From: an uncultured Pelagibacteraceae bacterium | GTDB taxonomy: Bacteria > Pseudomonadota > Alphaproteobacteria > Pelagibacterales > Pelagibacteraceae | Reading direction: 5' to 3' | Assembly: GCA_902597875.1 (NCBI GenBank) | Contig: CACJZK010000002.1 | Span: 62,001 to 126,000, forward strand | Length of the DNA stretch: 64,000 nucleotides | Shown: piece after piece, positions 1 to 9,146 of the stretch | How the letters are laid out: the number at the start of each line of letters is the position of its first letter | How positions within the stretch are numbered: the first letter of the stretch is position 1 | Made by a program: the position numbers and the translations under genes | Notes under the pieces: model-generated | Database searches by the model: none | What the model was told of the DNA's origin: nothing | The model's input: the letters and a program-made list of their open reading frames with translations, nothing else

Positions 1-821
1 AAAGTTTGGGTGATCTCGTATTTGAAAGAGATAATAATGATGTTATTGATAGAAAATGTAAACTCTGTAAAACTGGAGAATTAAGTCTTAAAAACAGCTT
101 CAGAGGAGGTGCTTTTATAGGATGCTCTAATTATCCTGAATGTAAGTTCACTAGACCTTTATCAAAATCAAAAGCATCTCAGCAAATCAGTTTAGCTGAA
201 CCTAAATTAATTGGAAAAAATGATTTTGGCAAAGAAATTTTCCTTAAAAATGGAAGATTTGGTCCTTATTTACAATTCGAGATTGAGGTAGATGAATTAA
301 ATAAAATAAAAGGAAAAAAATCTAAAAAGAAAAAGGAAAATGAGAATCTAAAAAATATATCTATACCTAAAGGTCTTCCAATTGAAAAAGTTGATTTGGA
401 AAAAGCAAAATATTTATGTTCTTTGCCAAAAATTATTGGTAAACACCCTGAGTTAAATGAGGATATAACTATAAACGTTGGTAGGTTCGGTCCCTATTTA
501 AAATGCTCTAACAAATCAGCTAGAATTGAAAGTATAGACGAATTGTTTACTATAGGTTTAAACAGAGCTATAACTTTAATATCTGAAGCTAAGCCCGGTA
601 GAATGTCATCCTCGGAAATTAAAAATCTTGGAGAACACCCAGAAGACAAGAAGCCTGTGAGAATCATGAAAGGACAATATGGACCTTACATAAAATATAA
701 ATCTCTTAACGCAACCATTCCTGAAGATAAGGATCCTTCAGAAATTACAATGGAGGAAGCTTTGATTCTAATAGAAAAAAGAAAAGAATATGATAAAAGC
801 AAAAAAAAGAGAAAAAAATAA
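1..821 (+). CDS. topA: DNA topoisomerase I, C-terminal part (5' end outside window)
   Basis: This is the C-terminal end of type IA topoisomerase I, which relaxes negative supercoils. The reading frame is open from base 3 to the window edge, so the catalytic toprim and Tyr-containing core lie upstream. Numbering from the codon at base 6, a four-Cys zinc ribbon (C18, C21, C40, C46) is followed by three topoisomerase C-terminal repeats, seen as GRFGPYL at 83-89, GRFGPYL at 159-165 and GQYGPYI at 223-229. A Lys-rich linker lies around 101-112 and the protein ends in a basic tail. This single-ribbon-plus-repeats tail is usual for alphaproteobacterial TopA. The stop overlaps the ridA start as TAATG, implying cotranscription. 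Confidence 0.93.
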   Translation, partial: SLGDLVFERDNNDVIDRKCKLCKTGELSLKNSFRGGAFIGCSNYPECKFTRPLSKSKASQQISLAEPKLIGKNDFGKEIFLKNGRFGPYLQFEIEVDELNKIKGKKSKKKKENENLKNISIPKGLPIEKVDLEKAKYLCSLPKIIGKHPELNEDITINVGRFGPYLKCSNKSARIESIDELFTIGLNRAITLISEAKPGRMSSSEIKNLGEHPEDKKPVRIMKGQYGPYIKYKSLNATIPEDKDPSEITMEEALILIEKRKEYDKSKKKRKK

Positions 822-1279
822 TGACAGTTGAAGAAAAAATTAAAGAACTCAAAATTATATTGCCTGATCCAAAAGATCCTGTCGGAGCTTATCTAGCTAC
901 TAGAAAAGTTGGAAATTTTCTTTTTATATCTGGACAAATATCGATAGATGCAGATGGCAAATTAATCAAAGGAAAAATTGGAAAAGATTTAAATGTAAAA
1001 CAGGGTTATGAAGCTGCAAAGAGATGTGGGCTAGCAATAATTTCACAAGCAAAAAAAGCATGTGGAAATGATCTTTCTAAAATTAAATCATGTATTAAAC
1101 TTACGGGTTATGTTAACTCAACAGATGATTTTACTGACCAACCAAAAGTGATAAATGGGGCCTCAGAAATTATTTCAGAACTCTTTGAGGATAAAGGTTT
1201 ACATTCTAGAGCAGCCATAAGTTCAAATAGTTTACCGTTAGGTGTAGCTGTAGAAGTTGATGCTATATTTGAGATATAA
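821..1279 (+). CDS. RidA/YjgF family protein
   Basis: A 152-residue member of the RidA (YjgF/YER057c/UK114) family. Classical RidA hydrolyses reactive enamine/imine intermediates such as 2-aminoacrylate. This one belongs to the longer subtype with an N-terminal LPDPKDP stretch, then the conserved FISGQI segment and the C-terminal SRAAISSNSLPLGVAVEVDA segment that holds the family's conserved arginine. The exact substrate of this subtype is not known to me, so no gene symbol is given. The start overlaps the topA stop by one base, and the gene ends 2 bases before the convergent ugd stop, leaving no room for a terminator. Confidence 0.88.
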   Translation: MTVEEKIKELKIILPDPKDPVGAYLATRKVGNFLFISGQISIDADGKLIKGKIGKDLNVKQGYEAAKRCGLAIISQAKKACGNDLSKIKSCIKLTGYVNSTDDFTDQPKVINGASEIISELFEDKGLHSRAAISSNSLPLGVAVEVDAIFEI

Positions 1280-1281
1280 AT

Positions 1282-2580
1282 TTATCTACCTACTGAATAA
1301 TATTTTATATTCTTCTTCTTTAATTCGTTTGGATTATAAAGATTTCTCATATCATAAATTTTAAAATTATTTTTTTTAACAATTTTTTTAAAATCTATAG
1401 ATTTAAATTCATCCCATTCTGTATTGATAATAATTAAGTCAGATCCCAGACATGCTTTATTTATGCTCTTTTCAAATTTTAGATTTTTATTCTTTTTAAA
1501 ATCCTCTTTAGGACCTGATGGATCATAATATTTAACTAAAGCACCTTTTTTTAACAAGTAAGGAATTAAAACAAGACTAGAAGACTCCCTCATGTCGTCT
1601 GTATTAGCTTTAAATGTTACACCTAAAACAGTAATTTTTTTATTTTTAATTTTATTATTCATTATTTTATTAATTCTTTTTGTGAGCAACATTTTTCTAT
1701 CATTGTTTGATTTTATTACTGATTTTACAATCGACAAATTGGTTTTAAATCTATCAGCTATTGAAACTAAACCTTTAGTATCTTTTGGAAAGCAAGATCC
1801 CCCATAGGCTGGTCCTGCTCTTAAAAACCTGCTTCCTATTCTGGCGTCTGAGCCCATTCCAATAGATATATCCTCTATATTTATATCTGTTGCCTCACAT
1901 AAATTTGCTATTTCGTTAATAAAAGTAATTTTAGTCGCTAAAAAAGCATTAGAGGCATACTTTATTAGTTCCGCTCCTTTTCTTGAGGTAGTAAAAAATT
2001 TGGCTCCTTTTCTAATAAGAGGTTCATAAAGAATTTTCATTTTTTTATAAATTTTTTTATTATTCGATCCAATAATAATTCTATCAGGATACTTAAAATC
2101 TCTTATAGCTTCACCTTCTCTTAAAAATTCAGGGTTAGATATAACATCAAACTTAGATTTTTTAACTTTTTTAGATATTATTTTTTCAATTTGATCTCCA
2201 GTTGATACTGGTACTGTCGATTTATTAACAATAATTTTGTAATTTTTAATATACTTAGATATAGATTTAGCAACACTATTTACTTGTGACAAATCTACTA
2301 AATTTGATTTTTTTTTGTTCGGGGTTCCAACGCAAATAAAAATTATTTGAGACTCTTTAATAGCTTTTTCTAAGTCATCAGTAAAATGTAGTCGTTTAGC
2401 TTTATAATTATTTTTTATTAAATCATTTAAACCTGGCTCATATATTGGTGAAACTGCATTTTTTAATTTATTAATTTTTAATTTATCTCTATCAACACAG
2501 TACACTTTGTTGCCTAAGTCAGCAAAGCAAGTCCCACTAACTAAACCTACATATCCAGTTCCTATCATGCATATTTTCAT
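1282..2580 (-). CDS. ugd: UDP-glucose 6-dehydrogenase
   Basis: Oxidises UDP-glucose to UDP-glucuronate with two NAD+, for uronic-acid-containing polysaccharides or lipids. The 432-residue length is typical. An N-terminal Rossmann fold has GTGYVGLVSG at 7-16, the central domain has the STVPV segment near 121-125 and NPEFLREGEA at 149-158, and the catalytic cysteine is C263 in YGGSCFPKDT. The C-terminal UDP-binding domain includes VTFKANTDDMRES. The gene lies 4 bases downstream of galU on the same strand, so one short operon makes UDP-glucose and then UDP-glucuronate. Confidence 0.95.
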   Translation of the reverse strand: MKICMIGTGYVGLVSGTCFADLGNKVYCVDRDKLKINKLKNAVSPIYEPGLNDLIKNNYKAKRLHFTDDLEKAIKESQIIFICVGTPNKKKSNLVDLSQVNSVAKSISKYIKNYKIIVNKSTVPVSTGDQIEKIISKKVKKSKFDVISNPEFLREGEAIRDFKYPDRIIIGSNNKKIYKKMKILYEPLIRKGAKFFTTSRKGAELIKYASNAFLATKITFINEIANLCEATDINIEDISIGMGSDARIGSRFLRAGPAYGGSCFPKDTKGLVSIADRFKTNLSIVKSVIKSNNDRKMLLTKRINKIMNNKIKNKKITVLGVTFKANTDDMRESSSLVLIPYLLKKGALVKYYDPSGPKEDFKKNKNLKFEKSINKACLGSDLIIINTEWDEFKSIDFKKIVKKNNFKIYDMRNLYNPNELKKKNIKYYSVGR

Positions 2581-2584
2581 AAAT

Positions 2585-3400
2585 TTATTTTAATCTCGAG
2601 ATTTCCAGATTTGATTTAATGTATCCCTCAAGTGTTCCTGAGTCTAAATATTTTCCTTTAAAAATATTTCCGTAAAATTTTTCACCTTTGTAAATTAAAC
2701 TTTTTATTGCATCAGTAATATGAACCTCTCCTCCACGTCCAACTTTTTGATTTTTTAAAATATTCATTATTTTTTTCGGCAATATATATCTGCCAATTAT
2801 GGCATAATTTGAGGGCGCATCTTTTAATGAAGGTTTTTCAATAACATCTTCAATTTCAAAACTTGTTTTATTTTTATTTTTTAGTGAGAGTATACCCCAT
2901 CTAGAAACAGTTTTAGGATTTACCCTCTTTGTAGCTATCACACAAGATTTTTTTGATTTGTAAATTTTAATCATTTCCTTTGAGCAATTTTTATTCATTA
3001 TCAAATCATCCGGTAGCAACATCAAAAAATGATTTCCCTTTATATAGTTTCTGCATTTTAAAACAGCATCGCCAGTGCCTCTTGGTTTATTTTGATAAAC
3101 GAATTTAATCATTTTTTTATAATTTTTTAATTTATTATATTTCTCTTTTATATTTTTATTTTTCTTTTTTGAAATAATTGATTTATATAATTTATCACTG
3201 TAAAAATATTTTTTAATACTAGATTTTTTTTTTGATATGATAAATATAATTTCTTTAATTCCAGCATTTACACATTCTTCTAATATATACTCTATGTTAG
3301 GTTTGCCATTCATTGGTAATAATTCTTTAGGTATAACGCTTGTTAAAGGAAGAAGTCGGGTTCCCATACCAGCTAGTGGAATAATTGCTTGCTTTATCAT
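2585..3400 (-). CDS. galU: UTP-glucose-1-phosphate uridylyltransferase
   Basis: Makes UDP-glucose from glucose-1-phosphate and UTP. The 271-residue protein is slightly shorter than the usual 290-300. The N-terminal nucleotide-binding loop reads PLAGMGTRLLP (8-18), with Met where most relatives have Leu, followed by PKELLP at 25-30. RGTGDAV and LPDD match the substrate-binding part of the family. First gene of galU-ugd, divergent from panC with only 35 bases between the start codons. In this window it is the only recognisable sugar-1-phosphate nucleotidyltransferase, which matters because the GlmU protein near 58607-59257 lacks its own such domain. Confidence 0.94.
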   Translation of the reverse strand: MIKQAIIPLAGMGTRLLPLTSVIPKELLPMNGKPNIEYILEECVNAGIKEIIFIISKKKSSIKKYFYSDKLYKSIISKKKNKNIKEKYNKLKNYKKMIKFVYQNKPRGTGDAVLKCRNYIKGNHFLMLLPDDLIMNKNCSKEMIKIYKSKKSCVIATKRVNPKTVSRWGILSLKNKNKTSFEIEDVIEKPSLKDAPSNYAIIGRYILPKKIMNILKNQKVGRGGEVHITDAIKSLIYKGEKFYGNIFKGKYLDSGTLEGYIKSNLEISRLK

Positions 3401-3435
3401 ATGATTCTTTTACTTATTATCATTAGAATTTACAA

Positions 3436-4230
3436 ATGAAAATATTTAGACAAAAAATTCTGTTACAAAAACAGATTATTAACGAAAAGAGTCTTTCTTT
3501 TGTTCCCACAATGGGAGGTCTTCATAAAGGTCACATTAATCTGATAAAAACAGCTAAAAGTAGGTTTAAAAGAGTAATTGTTTCAATCTATGTAAATCCA
3601 AAACAATTTGACTCAAAAAAAGATTTCCAAAAATACCCTCGCAAAATAACTAAAGATATTAATTTGTTAAAAAAACTCAAAGTCAATTATCTATATCTTC
3701 CTAATTATTCAGATATATATTCATTTAGACCCAAAAATAAAATTTATCTTCATAAATTAAGTAAAAAATTATGTGGTAAAACTAGAAAAAATCATTTTAA
3801 GGGGGTTTTAAACATTGTTAACAGGTTTTTAGAAATTATAAATCCAAAATATATTCTTTTAGGAAAGAAAGATTTTCAACAACTTATTTTAATTCAGAAA
3901 CACATAGAAAAAAATAAAATTAATACAAAGGTTATCTCTTGTAATACTGTTAGAGAAAAAAACGGAATAGCTTGCTCATCAAGAAATTTTAATCTTAATG
4001 AAAAAGAAATTGAGATTTTATCAAAAGCTATAAATTATATTAAAAGAAACAAAAAAATTATGAACAAAAAATATTTTTTAAATAAGTTAAAAACCTTTGG
4101 TATCAAAAGAATTGATTATATTGATTTTTTAAATACTAAAACGTTAAAGAGAGCAAATAATAAAAAAAATAATTTTAATATTTTTATTGCTTTTTATATT
4201 GGAAAAACTCGATTAATCGATAATTTTTAG
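3436..4230 (+). CDS. panC: Pantothenate synthetase (pantoate-beta-alanine ligase)
   Basis: Condenses pantoate with beta-alanine using ATP to make pantothenate, the CoA precursor. The Rossmann nucleotidyltransferase signature PTMGGLHKGH is at 24-33, KKDFQQL near residue 142, and the SSRN motif near residue 181. At 264 residues it is about 15 shorter than most PanC, mainly at the C terminus. panB is not in the window. The stop codon shares the tetranucleotide TTAG with the stop of convergent mgtE. Confidence 0.93.
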   Translation: MKIFRQKILLQKQIINEKSLSFVPTMGGLHKGHINLIKTAKSRFKRVIVSIYVNPKQFDSKKDFQKYPRKITKDINLLKKLKVNYLYLPNYSDIYSFRPKNKIYLHKLSKKLCGKTRKNHFKGVLNIVNRFLEIINPKYILLGKKDFQQLILIQKHIEKNKINTKVISCNTVREKNGIACSSRNFNLNEKEIEILSKAINYIKRNKKIMNKKYFLNKLKTFGIKRIDYIDFLNTKTLKRANNKKNNFNIFIAFYIGKTRLIDNF

Positions 4231-5606
4231 TTCAAAAAAAAGTAAGAACCGATTCCTAAAAAAGATAAAAATCCTATAACGTCTGTGATCGTGGTTACAA
4301 ATACGCTTGATGCTAGAGCAGGATCTACATTCATTTTTTTAAGAGAAACTGGAACAAGTATACCAAATAAACCTGCAACTATCATATTTAGAACCATTGA
4401 AACAGCAATTAAGATTGAAAGATCTATTTCTTTAAACCAAATTTGAACAACGACTCCAGATATAATTGCAAAAATCACTCCATTTAGTATTCCTATAATA
4501 AATTCCTTTGTTACAATTTTTAAAAAATTTCCTGAAGAAATTTCTTTTTTGGCAATTGCTCTTATGGTGACCGCTAACGTCTGCATCCCGGCATTACCTC
4601 CCATAGAGGCAACAATTGGCATCAAAACAGCTAAAGCAACAACTTTTTCAATATCTTCTTGAAAAAAACCTATTACTATTGAAGCTATTATTGCTGTTAA
4701 TAAATTAAGTAGAAGCCAACTGAATCTTCTTTTCGTTTTTTTTAAAACTCCATCTGTAATTTCTTCATCGCCTACACCAGCTAATCTTAAAGCATCTTCC
4801 TCTGCTTCTTCTTGCACAACAGTTACTACATCATCGGCTGTTATCATCCCTATCAATTTGTTATCTTTATTAACAACTCCTGCTGAAACAAGATTATAAT
4901 TTTCAAAAGTGTGTCCAACTTCTTCCTTGTCCATATTTACAGAAATTAATACTGGCACTTCTCTCATAATAGAATTCATTTTTGAATTTCTCGAAGTTCT
5001 TAAAACTCTAGAAGATGGTACTGTTCCTACAGGTTTAAAATACTTGTCTACTATAAAAATTTCTAAAAATTCCTCTGGTAATTCCTTGTTTTCTCTTAAA
5101 TAATCTATCGTTTGACCTACAGTCCAATCGCTAGGTACCGCAGTAAATTCTCTTTGCATAATTCTTGCAGCAGAGTCTTCGGGATAGCTAAGACCTTCTT
5201 CTAAAAGAAACCTATCTTGCGGAGATAATTTATCTAAAACTTTTTTCTTTTTAATTTCTTCTAAATTCTCTAAAATTCGCATAGCATTATCAGACTCTAA
5301 TTTACGTAAAATTTTAGCTATGGATTCAGGTGATATAAGTAAAAGTACTTCTGATTGAACAGATTCATTGAGTTCAATAAAGATTTCTGGCTCAATATTA
5401 AATGCTTCTATTTCTATAAGTTTGTTTCTTGTATCTATATTTAGATTTTCTATTAAATTGGCTACATCTGCTGGGTGTAAATTCTCTAAAGTTTGGTTAA
5501 TAAATGCTACATCATTGGATTTTATTTTATCACTAAAAAGATTAATGAAATCTTTATTAAATTCGAGATTAACTTTTTGTTCGCCTATTGATTTTACTAA
5601 ACTCAT
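4227..5606 (-). CDS. mgtE: Magnesium transporter MgtE
   Basis: An inner-membrane Mg2+ channel/transporter. The 459-residue protein has the standard order: an N-terminal superhelical MgtE_N domain (about 30-130), two CBS domains (about 140-265) that sense Mg2+, a connecting helix, and a membrane domain of about five helices from residue 295 on. MPIVASMGGNAGMQTLAV and the last helix FVTTITDVIGFLSFLGIG match the conserved pore region. The start codon is preceded by GGTGA. Divergent from lipB with a 64-base gap. No M-box riboswitch fits in that space. Confidence 0.94.
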   Translation of the reverse strand: MSLVKSIGEQKVNLEFNKDFINLFSDKIKSNDVAFINQTLENLHPADVANLIENLNIDTRNKLIEIEAFNIEPEIFIELNESVQSEVLLLISPESIAKILRKLESDNAMRILENLEEIKKKKVLDKLSPQDRFLLEEGLSYPEDSAARIMQREFTAVPSDWTVGQTIDYLRENKELPEEFLEIFIVDKYFKPVGTVPSSRVLRTSRNSKMNSIMREVPVLISVNMDKEEVGHTFENYNLVSAGVVNKDNKLIGMITADDVVTVVQEEAEEDALRLAGVGDEEITDGVLKKTKRRFSWLLLNLLTAIIASIVIGFFQEDIEKVVALAVLMPIVASMGGNAGMQTLAVTIRAIAKKEISSGNFLKIVTKEFIIGILNGVIFAIISGVVVQIWFKEIDLSILIAVSMVLNMIVAGLFGILVPVSLKKMNVDPALASSVFVTTITDVIGFLSFLGIGSYFFLN

Positions 5607-5670
5607 AAATCACCAGATTATTTTAATTTTTGAGACTTTTAGTTTATCTAATGGTAAAATTCAATTTAAA

Positions 5671-6276
5671 ATGGACATAGAATTTAAAAATAGCAAAAAG
5701 CCCGTAAATTATAAGAAAGCACTACATTTACTTGAAAAAAGAGTAGATGTTGTAAAAAAAGGGGGACGTGAATTAGTCTGGTTTTTGGAACATCCAAAAA
5801 CTTATACTGCAGGTATTAGATCTAAAGAGGAAGAAATTTTAGACAATTCAATTAATATCATAAAAACAAATCGAGGAGGAAAAATTACTCTTCATAACCC
5901 AGGTCAACTAATAGTCTATTTTGTTATTAATTTAAATAAAAGAAAAAAAGATATAAGAAATTTAGTTAGACAGATTGAAAACTTGATTATAAAGTTTTTA
6001 GAATTATATAAAATAAGATCATATGCAGATAAAAAAAATATAGGGATTTGGGTAAAAGGAAAAAAAATTGCTGCAATTGGTATCAAAGTTTCTAGATGGG
6101 TAGCTTATCACGGATTTTCTATTAATATAAAAAATAATTTAGATGATTATAAAAAGATAGTACCTTGTGGTTTAAATAATAGGAAAGTAACGTCATTAAA
6201 AAAAGAGAAAAAAATAATTACCAATGCTAAAAAGAATCTAAAAAAGATTTTTATGAAATATATTTCAAGAGTTTAA
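5671..6276 (+). CDS. lipB: Octanoyl-[acyl carrier protein]:protein octanoyltransferase
   Basis: Transfers octanoyl from ACP to lipoyl domains, the first step of endogenous lipoylation. The frame is open further upstream (to 5368), but that stretch is antisense to mgtE and unlike LipB, so the ATG at 5671 is chosen, giving 201 residues. RGGKITLHNPGQ (68-79), the catalytic lysine in GKKIAAIG (around 131-132) and the nucleophilic cysteine C166 in IVPCGL are present. The stop shares TTAA with the stop of the convergent pseudouridine synthase. A weak promoter-like pair (TTGAGA at 5630, TAAAAT at 5655) has a long 19-base spacer. Confidence 0.93.
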   Translation: MDIEFKNSKKPVNYKKALHLLEKRVDVVKKGGRELVWFLEHPKTYTAGIRSKEEEILDNSINIIKTNRGGKITLHNPGQLIVYFVINLNKRKKDIRNLVRQIENLIIKFLELYKIRSYADKKNIGIWVKGKKIAAIGIKVSRWVAYHGFSINIKNNLDDYKKIVPCGLNNRKVTSLKKEKKIITNAKKNLKKIFMKYISRV

Positions 6277-7175
6277 ATTTTTTTTTTTATAAAATTAGCA
6301 AATTCATTATTGTATTTTGCTGTAAAATTATATTTTATATCATTTATAATAAATTTTATTTTATAAGCATGTAGCATTATATTTTTTACTTTTAATTGTT
6401 TTTTAAGTTCAGATGATGAATACTTGTCATCTCCGACTATTGGATTGCCTATGTTAAGCAATTGTTTTCTTAATTGATGTTTACGTCCTGTAACTGGTTT
6501 TAATTCTAAAAAGGAATAGTTATTTCCACTTTTAATTACTTTTAAATATGAAATAGCTCTCTGAATTACTTTTTTATTTTTTTCATAAATAACCAAATTA
6601 TCTTGCAATAAATTAATATCTTTTTTTACATTTCCATAAGTTATAGCTAAATATGTTTTGTGTATTTTCCTAATTCTGAAAAGAGAAGTAAACAATTGTG
6701 CATATTCTCGATTCTTAGCAACTATCATTACACCAGAAGTTTCTTTGTCGAGTCTATGAACTATATAAGGTTTTTTATTTTCAAAATATTTTGTGTCTTT
6801 TAAAATATCAATGATATTTTTAAAAGATTTCGTGCCAGATTGTACGGGTATTCCATTTGGTTTGTTAATTATTATAAAGTTATCATTGTCTTCAATAATA
6901 AATTTTTCATATATATTTCGTTCTTTATTTGAAGATTTATATTTGATTATTTTATTTTGAACTTTTTCTTTAAGATTTTCAATACCATGGACTTCAATAA
7001 TATCTTTATATTTAACTCTATGTGATGTTTTTATTTTTTTTTTATTTACCTTTACTTTTTTTTTTCTAATAATTTTTTCTATAAATGATTGAGGGATGTT
7101 ATTTATATTATTTTTAAACCACCTATCAAATCTTGAGTTGTGATAGTCTTTATTGACTATAAACTTTTTAAACAT
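6273..7175 (-). CDS. rluC: RluA-family 23S rRNA pseudouridine synthase (RluC-like)
   Basis: Isomerises uridine to pseudouridine in RNA. A 300-residue protein with an N-terminal S4-like RNA-binding region (about 13-65, very Lys-rich) and an RluA-type catalytic domain. The signature HRLDKETSG is at 140-148 with catalytic Asp143, and GRKHQLRKQLLNIGNPIVGD forms the conserved later motif. S4 plus RluA architecture fits RluC (23S positions 955/2504/2580) or RluD; RluC is the better guess but the site cannot be read from sequence. It starts 18 bases after rplQ on the same strand and may ride on the ribosomal transcript. Confidence 0.85.
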   Translation of the reverse strand: MFKKFIVNKDYHNSRFDRWFKNNINNIPQSFIEKIIRKKKVKVNKKKIKTSHRVKYKDIIEVHGIENLKEKVQNKIIKYKSSNKERNIYEKFIIEDNDNFIIINKPNGIPVQSGTKSFKNIIDILKDTKYFENKKPYIVHRLDKETSGVMIVAKNREYAQLFTSLFRIRKIHKTYLAITYGNVKKDINLLQDNLVIYEKNKKVIQRAISYLKVIKSGNNYSFLELKPVTGRKHQLRKQLLNIGNPIVGDDKYSSSELKKQLKVKNIMLHAYKIKFIINDIKYNFTAKYNNEFANFIKKKI

Positions 7176-7178
7176 TCG

Positions 7179-7194
7179 ATATATAATTATATAT
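7179..7194. repeat. 16-base perfect A/T palindrome between rplQ and rluC
   Basis: The sequence ATATATAATTATATAT is its own reverse complement and fills the gap between the rplQ stop and the pseudouridine synthase start. It contains no G or C, so as RNA it would be a weak hairpin. It marks the end of the long ribosomal-protein block but could be a chance product of base composition. Confidence 0.5.
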
Positions 7195-7643
7195 TATTTG
7201 CTAGCAGTTTTTGGAATAGCTTCTTTATCTTTGTCTTTCTTTGTTGACTCTGTTTTCTTTGGCTTGTCAATTTTTCTAGCATTTGTATCTCTATCAACTA
7301 ATTCTATAACGGCCATTGGTGAGTCATCTCCAGTTCGAAATCCAGCTCTTAAAACTCTTGAATATCCACCTTTTCTTTTACTATATCTCTCTGAAAAAAC
7401 ATCGAAAACTTTTTTTACAGAGTTTTTATTTTGAAGTTTAGAAAAAAGCCTTTTTTTATTATTAAGTTCTTTTTTTTTACCAAGGGTAATTACTTTGTCA
7501 ATTTGAGGTTTTAATTCTTTTGCTTTAGGCAAAGTAGTAATTATTTGTTCATATTTTATAAGAGAGTTAAGCATATTTTTAAACAATGCTTTTCTGTGTT
7601 CTGAAGTCTTATTAAGTTTTCTATATCCAAGTCTATGTCGCAT
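7194..7643 (-). CDS. rplQ: 50S ribosomal protein L17
   Basis: L17 of the large subunit. The frame stays open upstream to 7700, but family members begin MRHR, so the ATG at 7643 is chosen; it overlaps the rpoA stop as TAATG. The resulting protein has 149 residues, with the conserved start [19 protein letters not shown] and LPKAKELKPQIDKVITLGKK. A Lys/Asp/Glu-rich tail of about 25 residues extends beyond the L17 core, a common variable feature. Last gene of the long minus-strand ribosomal block. Confidence 0.95.
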   Translation of the reverse strand: MRHRLGYRKLNKTSEHRKALFKNMLNSLIKYEQIITTLPKAKELKPQIDKVITLGKKKELNNKKRLFSKLQNKNSVKKVFDVFSERYSKRKGGYSRVLRAGFRTGDDSPMAVIELVDRDTNARKIDKPKKTESTKKDKDKEAIPKTASK

Positions 7644-8674
7644 TAGTAATTGCTTTCTTCTAATTTTCTTGACATTTCTGCAATATTTTCTGGCGGCCAA
7701 TTAGGAATTTCCATACCTAAGTAAAGTGACATTGTATTTAAAACTTCTTTAATTTCATTCAAAGACTTTCTTCCAAAATTCGGTGTTCTTAGCATCTCTG
7801 GTTCAGTTTTTTGAACTAAATCACCTATATAGATAATATTATCATTTTTTAAACAATTCATTGATCTTACAGAGAGTTCTAACTCCTCAACTCGTTTTAA
7901 TAAATTTCTATTAAATTCTGGTTCAGAGGGTTTTGTTTCTTTTATAATTTCTTTAGGATCATCGAAGTTAACAAACATTGCCAATTGATCCTGAAAAATT
8001 CTTGCAGAGTATGCAATTGCATCTTCAGCATTAACTGTTCCGTTTGTTTCAACCGTCATTAGTAATTTATCATAGTCTAGGGCGCTTCCTTCTCTTGCGT
8101 TTTCAACTGAAAATGAAACTTTTTTAACTGGACTAAATAAAGAGTCGATTGCTATCAAACCTAACGGACTATCTTCAGCTTTGTTTTGTTTTGCAGAGAC
8201 ATAGCCCTTTCCATTATTAATTATCAACTCCATATGAAAATTAGTTTTTTCATCTAAATTGCAAATAGTTTGATCTGGATTTAAAATTTCTATTTCAGGA
8301 ACCAATGTCATATCTTTTGCTTTTACTTCTTTTGGTCCTTTGATGTCTAAAATAATTTTTTTTGGTCCTTTGGCTGTTGACTTAATAGCTAGGCTTTTTA
8401 CGTTTAGAACAATATCAGTCACATCTTCTCTTACGCCTTTAATCGAAGAAAATTCATGTAATACTCCATCAATTTGTATTCCAGTTACTGCTGCTCCTTG
8501 TATGGAAGATAATAAAATTCTTCTTAAAGAGTTTCCGATAGTTTGACCGAACCCTTTTTCTAGTGGTTCTGCTATAACTTTAGCAATAGTTTTATCTTCA
8601 TTGCTAGTAATATCCAGCTTTTCAGGTTTTATTAATGCTTTCCAATTTTTATCAACTATAGTTGAGGTCTCCAT
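7643..8674 (-). CDS. rpoA: DNA-directed RNA polymerase subunit alpha
   Basis: The alpha subunit, platform for RNA polymerase assembly and contact for UP elements and activators. I use the ATG at 8674, preceded by AAAGGAGAG 6 bases upstream, rather than the open extension to 8710, because alpha proteins begin shortly before NWKALIKP. This gives 343 residues: N-terminal dimerisation domain with LRRILLSS and a C-terminal helix-hairpin-helix domain with [11 protein letters not shown] and [16 protein letters not shown]. The order rpsM-rpsK-rpoA-rplQ is the classical alpha operon, with rpsD moved to 50251. Confidence 0.97.
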   Translation of the reverse strand: METSTIVDKNWKALIKPEKLDITSNEDKTIAKVIAEPLEKGFGQTIGNSLRRILLSSIQGAAVTGIQIDGVLHEFSSIKGVREDVTDIVLNVKSLAIKSTAKGPKKIILDIKGPKEVKAKDMTLVPEIEILNPDQTICNLDEKTNFHMELIINNGKGYVSAKQNKAEDSPLGLIAIDSLFSPVKKVSFSVENAREGSALDYDKLLMTVETNGTVNAEDAIAYSARIFQDQLAMFVNFDDPKEIIKETKPSEPEFNRNLLKRVEELELSVRSMNCLKNDNIIYIGDLVQKTEPEMLRTPNFGRKSLNEIKEVLNTMSLYLGMEIPNWPPENIAEMSRKLEESNY

Positions 8675-8675
8675 T

Positions 8676-9137
8676 TTATACTCTCCTTTTCTTTGGTGGT
8701 CTTGCTCCATTATGTGGCATAGGCGTTGTATCTTTAATTGATGTAATCTTAAACCCTTTAGATTGTAATGATCTTAAAGCTGTCTCTCGTCCTGAACCTG
8801 GTCCTTTAACTTGAACACTTAAAGATCTTAAACCTTGTTCATAAGCTTTTTCACCTGCATCATCTGCTGCAACTTGAGCAGCATATGGTGTTGACTTTCT
8901 TGAACCTTTAAATCCTTTTGAACCAGCAGATGACCAGGATATCACATTACCATTTTCATCAGCTATAGAGATAATAGTGTTATTAAATGTAGAATAAACA
9001 TAAGCTATACCAGAAGTAATATTTTTCTTAATTTTTTTCTTATTCTTAAATTTAAGTTCTTTTAATTTTGAATCAGTTTTTTTTTCTTTTGGTTCTTCTA
9101 TTTTTTTAGTACTGACATCTTTTTTATTTTTATTCAT
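8676..9137 (-). CDS. rpsK: 30S ribosomal protein S11
   Basis: S11 of the small-subunit platform. The conserved body runs from [16 protein letters not shown] to the C-terminal [13 protein letters not shown]. At 153 residues it is about 24 longer than the common 129, the excess being a Lys/Glu-rich N-terminal extension (residues 1-40). No internal ATG fits a shorter start, so the extension seems real. It starts 9 bases after the rpsM stop. Confidence 0.96.
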   Translation of the reverse strand: MNKNKKDVSTKKIEEPKEKKTDSKLKELKFKNKKKIKKNITSGIAYVYSTFNNTIISIADENGNVISWSSAGSKGFKGSRKSTPYAAQVAADDAGEKAYEQGLRSLSVQVKGPGSGRETALRSLQSKGFKITSIKDTTPMPHNGARPPKKRRV

Positions 9138-9146
9138 TTATACAAA

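Noticed and set aside
5368-5670. 101-residue N-terminal extension of lipB
   Set aside because: The extension is antisense to mgtE and Ser/Leu-rich; LipB begins at the ATG at 5671 by homology.
5607-5670. Mg2+ riboswitch upstream of mgtE
   Set aside because: Only 64 bases separate mgtE from lipB, too short for an M-box or mgtA-type leader.
8675-8710. 12-residue N-terminal extension of RpoA
   Set aside because: The ATG at 8674 has a strong AAAGGAGAG ahead of it and the extension overlaps rpsK.
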